Positions 45,590 to 58,258 of a DNA stretch of 64,000 nt are shown in pieces. This DNA comes from Malania oleifera. Taxonomy: Eukaryota; Streptophyta; Magnoliopsida; Santalales; Ximeniaceae. Numbering within the stretch: the first letter of the stretch is position 1; every line of letters starts with the position of its first letter. The notes under the pieces were generated by a model. That model saw only the letters and a program-made list of their open reading frames with translations, was not told the origin of the DNA and searched no databases. The stretch spans positions 123,264,719 to 123,328,718 of the forward strand of contig NC_080420.1 of assembly GCF_029873635.1 (NCBI RefSeq). Direction: 5' to 3'. A program made the translations under genes and the position numbers.

Positions 45590-47220
45590 TGTTAGACGCC
45601 GCAGCCCAGGAGTATAAACGTGTGCCCCGCAGCGGATATACAATGTAGAGTCAGAGGGGGGGCGTGATTGATTCTTTTTGCGTATTAAAAATTTATTTCT
45701 ACAAAACAATAATCTTGACAAGATGACAAGCAATTATATCACAATATACAAAATATAAATCATGCACAAGACAATAAATAAAAGAGAAGGAAGGAAAAGC
45801 TTAACATCGTTGTTTTAACGTGGATCGGTACCAAGCCTACGTCCACGCCTTGAGACCAACTCAAGGATTCCTTAATCCACTGTAAACCTCCTTATCGGCG
45901 GAGAAGCCTTTACACTTTGCTAACCAACAACCCTTGCATCCGGTTCACCAAGAACCTTCACACGGGAACCAATCCCTTTACAACAAGATGATGAGAATAA
46001 TACAAATCAAATGCTCCTTGAATGAGCAGATATTTAATACAATACAAAACCTCACACAACTCTCTCAAAGTAATGAATCAACACAAAGATTATAGAGCAA
46101 GAGAGAAGTTGAACACTTGAAATATGAACAAAAATGAAGTGTGTTTAGGAATGATGTATAACTATTAAGATCAATTATAAAACAAGTCTTTGGACTTGTA
46201 TTTATAAGAGAAAATGGGCTACTAGCTATTTTATGGTCGTTGGGCATTTAAAACAATAAAAAACTATGCACACTAGTCATTTATAGTCGTTGGGGCGGAA
46301 ATCCCGACGCAAACTGTTGACGATTTTCCTGAAACCGTTAAATTCATCAACATGAAAGTTATGAGATTTTTTCTTAACTTTCCATAGACATCAAGATCAT
46401 CATTTTTGGATTTTTCTAGTAAAAGTTATGCCCCAAACCAAAAGGTGTTTAGGAAATTTAATAGACGCATAACTGAAGTTTTAAACCCAACCAAAAAACC
46501 TTTTAATCATTTAAAACATTCTTGAACAAAAGTATATAAAATATATAAAGTCTAATGAAGATTAAAACTTGTCCAAATGAGCTTTTCCTCAAATATAAGA
46601 TACCTTGATTTATGAAAAAATAATTGAAAGATCATTTGATATCTTATATACTTAAAATGTCATTTTACAAAAATATACTTAACTTTCTTAAAGTTTTAGG
46701 AAATTAACCATGCTTTGACAAAATCAGGACTAAGTATAAAAATATTCTTAAAATTAGGATGTTAAAAACTTGTCCATTTGAAAACATATTTTGAGTTTAG
46801 GATTATTTTTGACAAACTCTTTGAATTTAACTTTGAAAACCATGAAAATGAGATTGTGACTTTAATGCAATCCTATAAATTCAAGTGTCCTTGTATGCAT
46901 ATGCAATGCTCAACTCTTACTTAGAAATCATGGAAGAAACACACCCGCAAGAGTTACAACATAGATCAAACACTCCTCAAATACATATAAGACTAGATTA
47001 AGCTTCTTTTAGTCATTCATGGGTCCTTCCGAGTACGTGTCCATTTGATCTTTCCTTCTTGACATCTACTCGGTCTGATCTTTACCTTTGATCCAGTACT
47101 TCATGTACAAGTACCTGTACTAAACATGATCTACAAAGATAAAAAAACACTATGAACAATATATAGGTTAATATCATCAAAATATTTTAAATAATGATGA
47201 TGTAGCCACCAAAGCTAACA
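45590..47220 (-). mobile_element. Solo LTR (1631 bp) with 5-bp target duplication
   Basis: Starts TGTTAGACGCC and ends AAAGCTAACA, inverted TGTTAG/CTAACA ends. ATTTT flanks both sides (45585-45589, 47221-47225). A TATAAATA on the minus strand near 46195-46205 suggests minus orientation. No internal coding region, so an LTR-LTR recombination product. Confidence 0.8.
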
Positions 47221-47692
47221 ATTTTAATTATATTTTATAATATTATTTGAATTAAATATGAAAATGTGTATTTTTAATTAAAATTTTAATTTATATTAAT
47301 TTTATAAATATTAATCAAAAATATATATTTTTAATTAAAAATTTTCTCCTTGGTAAGGGTGCAGAGATATGTATGAACCAAGTTCATACTTGGGAGGCTG
47401 GCAGAGATTGAATTTTTTATTTTAATTTCTAGATTTTAATTAGAAATATAATTTAATTATTTTTTTATTTTCATTTTTTCTGAGTGGTAGGAGGGTTAGG
47501 TGAACCCATTTCTTGATAGTGTAAGCAACGTGTATGCAACATCTCATGAGTGCTGCCCATCATCTCAATTAATTCTTAAATTAATACGAGTTTTTTATAT
47601 TTGTCTCATTTACAATTTATTAAATATTAAATGCCTTTACGGGGTGATTCGATTCTTGAAAATGTAATATTTATTGTATGTTTGGTCATTCT

Positions 47693-48071
47693 GGGTTCGT
47701 TTGGATTAAAGATTTTATTTAAAAAATAAAAAAAAGAGTAAATCTATTTTTTTTTCTTTATATTTTCCTTTTCAATCAAGATCCAATCTAGAAATCAAAA
47801 AATATAAAAAAGAGGAAAGGAGAATATCAAAGAATACCGATTTTCATGTTTAATTACCAAGAAAAATGAGAAAGAAAATGAAAAATATATCAAGTTTGTA
47901 AACAAAAATTTTATTTTATACGTTACTAATAGTTAGTTTTTCAAAATTTTTGGTCAAATTAAAATAAATTTTTTATTTTTGATAATATCTAGTAGAGAAG
48001 GAAATATAGGGAAACATGAATTTCCTTCTATTTTCTTTTTTCACTTAAAATTTTTGATCCAAACAGACCCT
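47693..48071. mobile_element. Probable MITE, present in both duplication copies
   Basis: Ends GGGTTCGTTTGGATTAAAG and TTTGATCCAAACAGACCCT are inverted copies around AT-rich sequence. A related copy at about 52158-52500 holds the same place in the right duplicate, so it inserted before the duplication. Confidence 0.6.
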
Positions 48072-48249
48072 AAATATGACAAAAAATGAAAATTTATTTT
48101 TAATATGATTAAAAAATATAAAAAATTAAATATTAATGATATGTAAGATTAAAACTCTGTTTTTGAATTTTATGATATTTTTCTTTTCTTTCTTTAATAT
48201 TTTCTGAGTTCTAATTCCGCCTATGATGCACTTAATGCCCTAATTTTTT

Positions 48250-48400
48250 CACACACAGCTGGTCGCAAGCCCGGGTTAAAGAGGAGGGTTACGTTAGGTA
48301 GCTGACAGCCAGCGTAAAATTTATCAGATCACTATGATATGAATCCTTACTGAATATAGCCGACCCCACTTAATGGGACTAAGGTTTGGTTTTGTTGTTG
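48250..48400 (+). mobile_element. 151-bp internally deleted RTE LINE derivative
   Basis: 48287-48357 matches the 5' leader of the RTE copy at 15657-15727, and from 48354 on it matches the 3' end at 18747-18792, with the overlap ATAT at the join. TAATTTTTT flanks it on both sides (48241-48249, 48401-48409). About 3.0 kb of the LINE is missing. Confidence 0.88.
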
Positions 48401-48631
48401 TAATTTTTTGAGTTCCAACAGGGTCTTAATTATTTCAAAATCTTATAATGAAAATCAATTAAAAATATTGTTATGTGATAAATATCATTACTGAAAACAA
48501 AATATTTGGCATATTTTATTTCAACAGTAATTCTAAGTTCTGTAATTAGACAGTACCTTAAAATTCGCACATTACAAATTTATTACATCATTTTTTATCT
48601 CTTTAAACGAAATACGAATGCCCATTACTAG

Positions 48632-48653
48632 TTTTTTTTTTTTTTTTTTTTTT
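48632..48653 (+). repeat. T22 homopolymer
   Basis: Uninterrupted run of T in the left duplication copy. Confidence 0.9.
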
Positions 48654-49310
48654 AATTTAAGAAAAGTTAGATTTTTAGCTATTTTTACTATTGTCAAATC
48701 AACCTCAGTTAATCAATATACACTAATTTTAGGGTTTTAAAATTCTCATGCAAGAAATTAAGTTTCAAAGTAGTAGTTGACTTTGGCGTTACCAAACATG
48801 GATAGATGAAGAATATTGAAAGGAAGTAATAACACACTCGCAGCCCCTTTAAAAAATGTGGAATAAATGAAAATCTCGTGTAATATAAAGTAGATTTATA
48901 ACTATTTAAACAAAGATTGTGGGTCCGAGTCATAAATTTTCAAATCTAAAGTTTAGATTACGTAAATTTAAGCAAAATTTATCAAATTTTTTATTGATCA
49001 AACCTAAAATTCTAAGTTCGAGCTCACAAGCATAAAGTACGAAACTTTCTTGCTTTCAGCATAAATGATAAACAATATATAGATTCTATTATATTAAATT
49101 TGATTTATAGTTAAGTATTAATTGATTGTTTTACTACTTTTTAATCACAATTCTTATAGGGAGCAAAGCCTTTCCGTGCATCCAAGATTGATCATATGGT
49201 ACTTGGTTGGGTCCTCGAGATAATCAATTTTAGGTCTTGGGACGTTCAAGTGAAGTTATTTTGCAACGATCCCAAAAATATATATACATGATTAGTGTAG
49301 TAATAAAAAA

Positions 49311-49400
49311 ATTATTGTTATTATTATTATTATTATTATTATTAATTAATTAATTAATTAATAATATATATATATATATATATATAAATATATATATAAA
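49311..49400 (+). repeat. Compound microsatellite (TTA)n(AATT)n(TA)n
   Basis: Three adjacent simple repeats near the left end of the long LTR. Confidence 0.9.
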
Positions 49401-49457
49401 AGAAGATAAAGAAGATGTCTCAATCTTCAATCTCTGAGATTGAATTGACCCCACCCT

Positions 49458-49640
49458 TAGGCCTGGTAAAACGGGTCATGAACCGTCGGGTCACTCGGAC
49501 CCGCCCTTTTAAAACGGGTTCGAGTTGAAAGAAGTCAACCCATTTAATAATTGGACGGGTCACGAGTCAACCGTTTATAAATGGGTTCAGCCGGGTTTGG
49601 GCGGGTGACCCGTTAATTTGGATCCTTAAGCTTATATGCT
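49458..49640. repeat. Possible hAT-type terminus rich in ACCCG/CGGGT
   Basis: GGCCTGGTAAAACGGGTC resembles the inverted end of many plant hAT elements, followed by repeated CGGGT/ACCCG words. The opposite end was not found, so this is tentative. Confidence 0.3.
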
Positions 49641-51688
49641 TTGCTTGATGCTTCACACTTCACAGCTTTAGCCTTTAGTCAACACAGTGGACAACACAAA
49701 AAAACCCTAAGGCTAAGACGCTAAGTCCCTGACTCCCTAGCCCTAACCCACGCCGCGACTCTCCTCGTCTCTGACCTCTCAGCTGGTGGGGCACATGTTG
49801 GGCTTTTGTGGAGCCTAGTTGTGTTTTAATTTGGATGACGACCTGACCTCTATTTAATTAGAGATTTCTATCCTAAGGTTTAGTCCATGGAGCGAAGGCT
49901 TGGGCCGTAAGGTGAGAGTGAGATTTGAAAATTTTGGTAAATTAGTTATATTTGCGGGTATAACTATTTATTTGGAAATTAAGACCTTAAGAAATATTTA
50001 AATCATATTTTATTTAGAAATAATTTAATGGAACTAGGGTTTTTGAATTAGGGTCCGAGTGAACATCGCGGGCATCTGTGTGGGATTCTTGTCGGTATAG
50101 TTCGAGAATTCAGGTAAGAGGAAATTATATATTAAATTATAATTTATGAAATTAAAACTAATAATTTACGTTATATTATATGTATGTTTTGGTGTGAATT
50201 ATTAAAATGCCAACCATGTAAAACTATGATTTTTGAGCCTAAGATCACTTATTTAGTTATGTATTTGTGGAAATGAACTGAAGAAAGTGAAATGAATTTT
50301 CTGGATAATTATGTAAGAAATGAAAATTGTATTTTTAGTAATTAAATGCTAAATGTGGGTTGACATATTTTATAGGAATATGTACGAATTTTACTGTTAA
50401 ATTGTGTGACATGAGATTCTGTACAAATATATGTTAAATGGACTATGTTACTTGTGTATGTTAAATGCAACCATGTAAACGTAAGATAGCTGAAAGATAG
50501 CCATGTTAGCAGATATAACACACTTCTGTGTAGACTAACTGATGACAGTTAAAAGGAGTTATATACTAACTGATGATGGCTAAAGATCAACTGTAGTACG
50601 AAGGAAAGAAAGGAAAATGTTATGAAATGACAATGAAATGACTTGGTATGAAATGAGAAATGTAAATGATGTAATGATGAAGAATTACGTAAAGGGAAAT
50701 GCAATGCAATGTTTAAACTATGAACATGAATATATGGGTATGAATGAATAATGACAAAAATGAATAATGTATTATGAAATTAAAAGTATTATGTCTATAG
50801 AACATGTTACGATTGGGCGAGGCAAACTTTTCGTTTAAGGGCTTGATGAGAAAGGCGAATGCACTAATGACTTTAGATGAGGCAGCAGCTGCATAACGCA
50901 CTAGGACAGAGGGAACCTATTTGTATGGGCGGATGGATTTCCCTATCCTTAAAGCCTTTGCCGGTAAGCTGTTGTTGAACTATGTGAGTACGAGATTAAT
51001 CTAACACCTGAGGGCTTACTGAGTAAGGTGAGTGTCCTGGTATGCTTTAGTTGTGACCCTAGAGTTGCCTGAGTATCAAAGCAGAGGGGTATTACTTGTA
51101 TAGGTGGGTAATCACCCCTATCCTTAGGTAATCTCATGGGTTAAACCTTTACATGTGATTGTTTAGATTCAGAGAATGATTTCAATGTTTATGAAATGGC
51201 TTTATAAATGTTATTCAAATGATATTTATATGCCTCATGTTAGCCACACGCTGTGTTTAATATATTATTTCTTCCTTTACCGAGATATGTCTCACCCGAA
51301 TATGATGATTTCTTTTTAGGACATCCTCAAGGTCGAGCTTCGAGAGCTCAAGAGTATTTAGCTGTTTTGAGGAACATAAAGATAAAAGGTATATATTTGT
51401 TAATACTTGGGGATGTATTTATTTCATGTTTTATGTCGTTATGTTTTAAGTCTGTTGACAACGGAATGGTTGTGAACATACTGAAATGTTTTGGAGATTT
51501 GTGTATTTATGGAAATGCATGTGTTGGATGGATATTGTGAAATTTAGATAGGGTTAGTAAACTCTGGTATTATGAAATTATGGTATTATAGGATTATGTT
51601 GTATGGAAATTTTATTTATATGTTTTGCTGTGTATATGTTGACTTGTGGATTATCAGAGATTTTATCAGGAGGGTTCGGGGCGTTGCA

Positions 51689-53453
51689 AACAATAAGTCT
51701 TTGAAGATGCAATAGTTTTATATGTGCATAATACAAATCTTCATACCGGGCTTAAATTTGAATTTATCTAAGATAAAATAATATTAAAATATGTTCAAAT
51801 CTATTTAATCCCTTTAGATTTTTTTTGCCCTTCAATATTTATAAACTAATATTTTTTAAGACAAGCCATCTATAGATATTTTTAATTATAAATTTTCTCT
51901 TTGGTAAGGGTACTGAGACATGTATGAACAAAGTTCATACTTGGGGAGGTTGGTAGAGATTTCTGATTGGTTGGAGGGGTTAGGTGAAGCCATTTCTTGA
52001 TGATGTAAGCAACATGTATGCAACATCTCATGAGTGCTCTCCATCAATTCTTAAATTAATACAAGGTTTTTATATTTGTCTCATTCACAATTTATTAAAT
52101 ATGATGTTTGGTGATTCTTAAAAATATAATATTTGTAGTGTGTCATATCATTCTCTTCAGTTTGAATTAAAGATTTTATTTAAAAAATAAAAGAAATAAA
52201 AATAAGAAAAAAATTATTTTTTCTTATATTTTTCTATTCTAAGACCCTGTTTATAACTCAAAACATATTAGAAAAAAAAAAAGAAAAATATCAAGGAATA
52301 CTCATTTTTCATGTTTGATTATCAAGTAAAATGAGAAAGAAAATGAAAAATTTATCAACTAATAGTTAGTTTTTCATAATTTCTGGTCATATTGAAACAA
52401 ACTTTTATTTTTGATAATACCTGATAGAGAAGGAAATATAAGGAAAAATGAATTTTTTTTTCTTTTTTTCATGTAAAATTTTTGATCCAAACAAATCCTA
52501 AATATTATAAAAAAGAAACTTTAATTTTAATATGGTTAAAAATTAGAAAAAATTAAATATTAATGATGTGTAAAATTTAAACTCTGTTCGCAGGTTCTAT
52601 TTATTAAAATATGAATTTCTTGATATTTTTCTTTCATTCCTTTAATATTTTTTGAGTTCCAACGGGGTTTTAATGATTTCAAAATCTTATAATGAAAATC
52701 AATTAAAAATATTGTTATGTGATAAATCTATGAAACAAAATATTTGGCATATGCTATTTCAATAGTCATTCTAGGCATTGTAAATGAGACAATATCTTAA
52801 AGTTCACACATTACTAATTTATTACTTCGTTTTTTATCTCTTTAAATGAAATACGATTACTGATGCACATTATTTGTTTAATTTTAATTTTTGTAAGAAA
52901 TTAAGTTTCAAATAGTAGTTGACTTGGCCTTTAACGACCTTTAAAAAATTGAAAACATGGTGGAATTGCCAAATTAAACATGGATAGATGAAGAATATAC
53001 ATATATGCATTGAAAGGAAGTGATAGCACATTTGGTATTGATGAAAATCTCGTGCAATATAAAGTAGATTTATAATTATTTAAACAAAGATTGTGTTTTG
53101 AAACATAAATTTTCAAATTTAAAGTTTAGATTACGTAAATTTAAGCAAAATTTATCAAATTTTTTATTGATCAAAGATAAAATTCAAATTTCGAGCTTAC
53201 AAGCATAAATTATGAAACTTTCTTGCTTTTTAAAAACATAAATGATAAACAATATACATATTCTATTATATTAAATTCGATTTATAGTTAAGTATTAATT
53301 GATTGCTTTACTAATTTTTAATTTCATAATTCTTATAGGGAGCAAAGCCTTTTCGTACATCCAAGATTGATTATATGATACTTGGTTGGGTCCTCGAGAT
53401 AATCAATTTTAGGTCTGGGGACGTTCATGTGGAGATATTTGGTTAGTGAGTTT
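51689..53453 (+). repeat. Right copy of the large direct duplication
   Basis: Begins immediately after the LTR with AACAATAAGTCTTTGAAGAT and continues to GACGTTCATGTGGAGATATTT, then into sequence not shared with the left copy. It lacks the solo LTR and the RTE derivative of the left copy. Confidence 0.85.
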
Positions 53454-54240
53454 TAACTACAAAGTTTATTAAGAACGACATAGGTCCTTTCAATTGAGAA
53501 ATTATTAGGCACATGGAGTCTATACATTAGAACTGAACATGATTCACAAGTGTAAAAAGAAAAAAAAAATTATAATTCTCTAATTTAGTTAAAATACAAA
53601 CATATGGTAAAATCATATTGATTCTAGTATACCTAATATTTACTCCTTTGTAATCTCTTCCTTAATGAGATTAATATTACACCGGCGCACGTTCTTTTCT
53701 TATTGTTTCTTTTGATGTTATGTGTCAATGTATGTCATTAAGTAGTTCAATTCCTCTTCTCTTACTAGCAAAACCCTTATGAACAATCATAATTTCCTTT
53801 TGTTGAAGTCTCACTCTTAGCTAGCGCCGTCAATATTCCTCCATTATAACATTTGGGAGATTTCTTGACCCTCAATATCATTAGTAAAATTCTAGCTCAA
53901 AGTTTCTCTTTCTAGAACTATGTACATAATATCTATGACCCTATGCCATATTCCAGTCATGTGACACTTACTCTTAAAGATTGACCAATTTTTCTCTCTT
54001 ATGGTTTGTTTGATTCATCTCCTAGCCTCCAAAAGGGTGATTAGGTCTCAATTCCTTAAAAAAAAAAAGAATTTAATTTGTTCACTTTAGGGGTGTACTA
54101 TTTGGGAAATGGGTTATTCTTATTCATTAATAAAAAAATTCAATAAGACTCCCAACTCATTTGGTCATTTCAAAGAAGAAAACTGTGTCAAAATGTACAA
54201 ATCTAGAAATTTTCATTCATTAAAAAATTGTGTGCTCTAA
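53365..54240 (+). repeat. Unit A of an about 876-bp tandem duplication
   Basis: Starts at GATTGATTATATGATACTTG and shares with unit B the stretches AGATAATCAAT.TTAGGTCT, TTTCTTGACCCTCA and TTTGTTCACTTTAGGGGTGT in the same order. It keeps the uninterrupted site GGGTTATTCTTATTCAT at 54111-54127. Confidence 0.75.
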
Positions 54241-55083
54241 GATTGATCATATATAATACTCAGCAAAGTCCTTCAAGATAATCAATCTTAGGTCTTTGGA
54301 TGTCAATGTGAGAGATTTGACTTAATAAGCTTGAAATAAACTCTATTAAGAATGACACAAACCTTATAACCTTTTCATTAATTAGCTCAAGTGTCACTCA
54401 CAACACGCATCCTTTCTTATTGCTTCTTTTTAGGTTGCGTGTCAATATATTATTGAGTAGTTCAAATCATGTTCTCCTATTAGCCAAAGCCTCATGTAAA
54501 TTCATAATCTCTCCTCACTAGTCACTAGAGCCTCACTCTTTAAATAGTACCGTAAATACTCCTTTACAATATTTAGGAAATTTCTTGACCCTCATTAGCA
54601 TATTCATATTACATGGCTCTTGAGCTCTTAAAGCTCGCCTAATTTTCCTCTTTAGGAATCTCCTTTACTACCACTACTTGATGCAATGATGATCTTTTGA
54701 TTGGAAGTTTGACTTCTCCTTGCCTGGGTATGTTCAATGTATGTTGTACATATCAATTTTGATCAATATTGTTTACCATTAATTGTTAAAAAAAAAAAAA
54801 AATGACGCCTCTCATTCGCATTCAAGAATCTACATGAAAAAATGAGTGTCATGACCAATTTAAAGAAAACGCAGAAATACAAACCCATTCCTGAAATTAA
54901 ATCCCAATTTAGGCATGATTCTGCAAACCTAAAAAAGGGTGAAGTCCGGATTGCTCTCGGGTCATTGTGGCTCATTTGATTCATCTCCCTGCCCCCAAAA
55001 GAGTGATTGGGGCTGGATTCCTTAATAAAAATAAATAAATAAATTTGTTCACTTTAGGGGTGTTGTGTTTGGGAAGGGGGTTA

Positions 55084-55604
55084 TGTTGAGAATTCCACTT
55101 GTGAGTTTGTCGCACATTGAAAAATTAAAGTTGATTATGGGTACTTATATATATGGTTGGGCCCAAGATCTAATAAGTTTAAACTTTTGAATTAAGTTGG
55201 TACTCACTCATGTGTATCAAGCCTACCCATGGGCTCCTCTGGTCCTAACAAGTGGTATCAGAGCCGACGATTCGTAACTTTGGGTGAGCAACATCTTAAA
55301 AAGTCGAAACGTGAAGTTAATTCTCCTGACATGTTAATAATTGGAGGACCAAGTGTGTGGTCGAGGCCAATAAAGATCATTTAGGCTGCGAATTGATTTG
55401 AATAGAGTAAAGATGTGAGAGGTAAGATTGGTTCGGAGGCACGCGGAATGCAATCCAATGCACGTAAGGCACCAGTGGTAAGACCTACTAGCAACTGTTT
55501 TACTTGTGAGTTTGTTCTACATTGAAAAATTAGAATGGATGATGAGTGTTTATTTACATAGTTAGGTTCAAGATTGAATAGGCTTAAACTTTTGGGTCAA
55601 GTAT
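55084..55604 (+). mobile_element. TRIM (miniature LTR retrotransposon)
   Basis: The left LTR 55084-55250 runs TGTTGAGAATTCC to GGTCCTAACA. A tRNA-Met primer site TGGTATCAGAGCC follows at 55253-55265. The right LTR 55496-55604 repeats CTTGTGAGTTTGT.. and CTTAAACTTTTG but lacks about the last 60 bp and an 8-bp internal piece. The interior is about 245 bp, non-coding. GTTAT (55079-55083) and GTCAT (55605-55609) look like a 5-bp target duplication with one change. Confidence 0.8.
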
Positions 55605-55620
55605 GTCATTCTTATTCATA

Positions 55621-55648
55621 AAAGGAAAAGAAAAGAAAAGAAAAGAAA
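55621..55648 (+). repeat. (AAAAG)n microsatellite
   Basis: About five AAAAG units just after the TRIM. Confidence 0.85.
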
Positions 55649-55720
55649 ATGCAGCAAGGCTCCCAACTCCCTTGGCCATTTCGGCATAATGTATGGATCT
55701 AGGGATATTTTTTAAGAAAA

Positions 55721-57950
55721 GTCAAAATCACATTTTAATTTCTTGCATTCAAAGGAAAGAGAAGAGAAAAGGACAAAAAGTGGACAACATTAACTGCACA
55801 ATTCCATGTGGAGGCCTGATCCTGTGGCCCTTTTGGTTGCCCTAGAAAGACACAGCAGTTTCCTTTTTTGTGCAGGCTCATCTAAGAAAAGAGATCAGTC
55901 AAATCATTGTGTGCCCATGTAATAATTTTTTCAGGGTTAGAAATTAGAACTGAAGTGTCGGCAGAGTTAAGAAGATTTTCACTTTGTCAACTTTTTACTA
56001 AAACTCGAAATCATGAGTCATGCTGCCCATGAGCTTTGTCTGAATTTTGATGCAAACAATTACTAAAGAATTTGTGGATTTATCTTTTGGTAACCAAAAA
56101 AAAAAAAAAGGATTCATGATTAAATTTAGGGATCAATATTATATGATTGAACTTATTTTCTTGTAAACAATAGAAGGAAGAATTGTACGAGGATAGTTTT
56201 TGAGTTAAATCATATCTGATATTTAAATTAACTTTACTCTGTATTTTGAGAGATTTTAGATTTAAATTTTTATTAAATTTAGATAAAATGTAGTATAAAT
56301 TTGTATTGAATTTTATTCTAATTCATACAAATTCAAATTCAAACTATGCTGCCCTTGTGAGTATGAATTACGAGTTTTGAACTTAAATTTAGATGAATTT
56401 AGGTAAAATTTAGTTTAATTTTGTGTTACACTTTATCTAAATCTATTCAAATTCAAATTTAAAATCCTCTTCCAAACATGAGATAAAGAATATTTGCAGA
56501 CAGCAAAAATAAGGTGGCTTGAGCTCGGGTTTTAAACATATCCTTCGAAACGTATTAAATAATATTATATAATTTGTTATTAAAAGTGGGGTTCGAAGTG
56601 TTGGCAAAACTTATCAATGCATACAAAATATTGATGCGACATTACATTATTATACTGTTAGTTGAAATCGAAAAATAGAAGAAGAACAAAAAGAAAATAA
56701 AAAAAAAATGAAGAAAAAGGTGTAATTGTGAAGTTGTTAGATTCCTTTTTGTTCAAGAACTCTAATAAATTTACACATACATCTCATGTTTCTGCATCAG
56801 TTCGTTCATAGAGATACCTTTTAAAGTAAATGAGTAAAAAATGTTAACATTTATTTTATATTTAAAAAAATACATAATTATTGTTTGAATAACAAATTAT
56901 TACTATATAAAATTAATAAATATAAGTCTTTAATGGTATAATTAAAAAAAATTAAAATGGGTCAAAGGAGGGTATGAGAGATGTGCAATGGTCAAAGGAG
57001 AGAGGTGTGAAATGGTCAAAGGAGTCAAACCATGATAGAGTACAAATTTGAGCCAATGTAATAATTTTTTCATTTTTCATTTTTTTTTCTTTAAGGGTTG
57101 GTGAGCTCCACCTACCTCTTTATTATTATTAATATTATTATTTAATTTTAAGATAGCAACTAGTAATGACTTCCCCATTACCACAAAAAATAAAAATAAA
57201 AATAAGCGTGTTATGATAATAAAAGGTAATTATTGTGTGACCTGCATTATTAAAAAATTAACAATAATTTATACTTATATGAGTATAAGTAATAACATAA
57301 TATTTTATTATTAGTAAGGATATTAGATTAAGAACCATTGTTTTTAAATTTAAAAACATAATTTGTTGTCCCCATGGACATGACGCAATAGAAAGACATT
57401 AGCATGTAAAAAGAAACATTGAGATTCAATTTCAGGGAGATACACTCACGAAACTAGCGGTACCTATGAGAGCTTACTCTATGATCCAATAGGCATAATT
57501 TGTTCTCTGTATTTTGAAGAGATTCGTATCTATTTTCATTCTTGAAACATATTGTTTTATACAATTATTTTAAGTTTTATAAATTAAACCCTCAATAAAT
57601 GTAATTTTATTAACATAACTTAAAAAAATTTTGTACATAAAAAATAATTTAAAAATCATGATAATATTTTATAATTTAAAAGGAAAATTATATTATAATA
57701 ATAAAAATTAAAGCATGTGAGCACATTTATTTATGCATAATAATTTGTTAAAACTTAATTTTTTTGGCAAGATTTTCCTTATCATTTCATGTTTAAACAA
57801 CTTAATTTAATAATTATTTCATGCAATGATAATTTATTTTGAGGATACCAAATTTAATTTAAATTTAAATTTATATAAATTTATACAAAATATAATATCA
57901 AATTAAATTAAAATTTTAAAAATTCAAATAAATTTAAATTCCACCTTGGA
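55721..57950 (+). other. AT-rich intergenic spacer
   Basis: No gene. GTCAAAGGAG occurs three times at 56961-57024. Otherwise simple AT-rich sequence up to the SAM synthase promoter. Confidence 0.6.
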
Positions 57951-58031
57951 AGTGCGGCCTCCCCAAAGTCACCTACTTCCTTCGTCCTCCTTTCTCACCG
58001 ACTCCGCGGAATCCCAGCCGTCGACTGCTGA

Positions 58032-58161
58032 CCAATCACGATCCGACGGGCGGTATTCCCAGTAAGAGCCCAGCTGTACCTAGCTGGACCCCACCGCCAG
58101 GAACATCAAAGACTGTATAGAGATCCGGCTTACTTACCGCCCGACCGGCTTTCTATAAATA
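58032..58161 (+). promoter_or_regulatory. SAM synthase core promoter (CCAAT at 58032-58036, TATA at 58154-58161)
   Basis: TATAAATA at 58154-58161 stands about 30 bp before the presumed start and about 105 bp before the leader-intron donor. A CCAAT box (ACCAATCACG) lies about 120 bp further up. Both are in the only GC-rich stretch of the 3' half of the window outside the coding exon. The transcription start itself is inferred. Confidence 0.65.
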
Positions 58162-58258
58162 GAGCATCCGAAATTGGAGGCTGCACCTCGCCGAAGCACG
58201 ACGCTCCACTGCCTTCCATCGTCGTAGACCTTCGTCCTAGGGTTTCTATCTTCCACAG

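Larger units (their letters stand above)
44341..49261 (+). repeat. Left copy of a large direct duplication
   Basis: Starts AACAATAAGTCTTTGAAGAT and ends GACGTTCAAGTGAAGTTATTT, matching 51689-53453 along its length apart from insertions and deletions. The match is clearest at 44341-44420 and 47345-49261. It carries two insertions absent from the right copy (45590-47220 and 48250-48400). Confidence 0.85.
49262..51688. mobile_element. Long solo LTR (2.4 kb) at the duplication junction
   Basis: Starts TGCAACGATCCC and ends TTCGGGGCGTTGCA, perfect 7-bp inverted ends. Inside are two diverged copies of a 190-bp unit (about 50835-51130, each with a TATCCTTA-containing end) and motifs seen again at 62900-63680 (ACCGAGTGA.C, AAGTCAGGTAAGG / ATTCAGGTAAGAGG). 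This fits the long LTR of a plant gypsy element. Flanking 5-mers TATTT and AACAA differ. Confidence 0.75.
54241..55720 (+). repeat. Unit B of the tandem duplication, holding a TRIM element
   Basis: Starts GATTGATCATATATAATACT. The homology to unit A breaks at 55083 and resumes at 55605-55610 (TCTTATTCAT, then GCTCCCAACTCCCTTGG), the TRIM lying between. Confidence 0.75.

Noticed and set aside
51253..51540. 95-codon frame inside the long LTR
   Set aside because: No motif; it lies in LTR regulatory sequence and is AT-rich.
56961..57024. Three GTCAAAGGAG units as a possible repeat array or CRISPR-like structure
   Set aside because: Only three short units with irregular spacing in plant intergenic DNA; no spacer structure.
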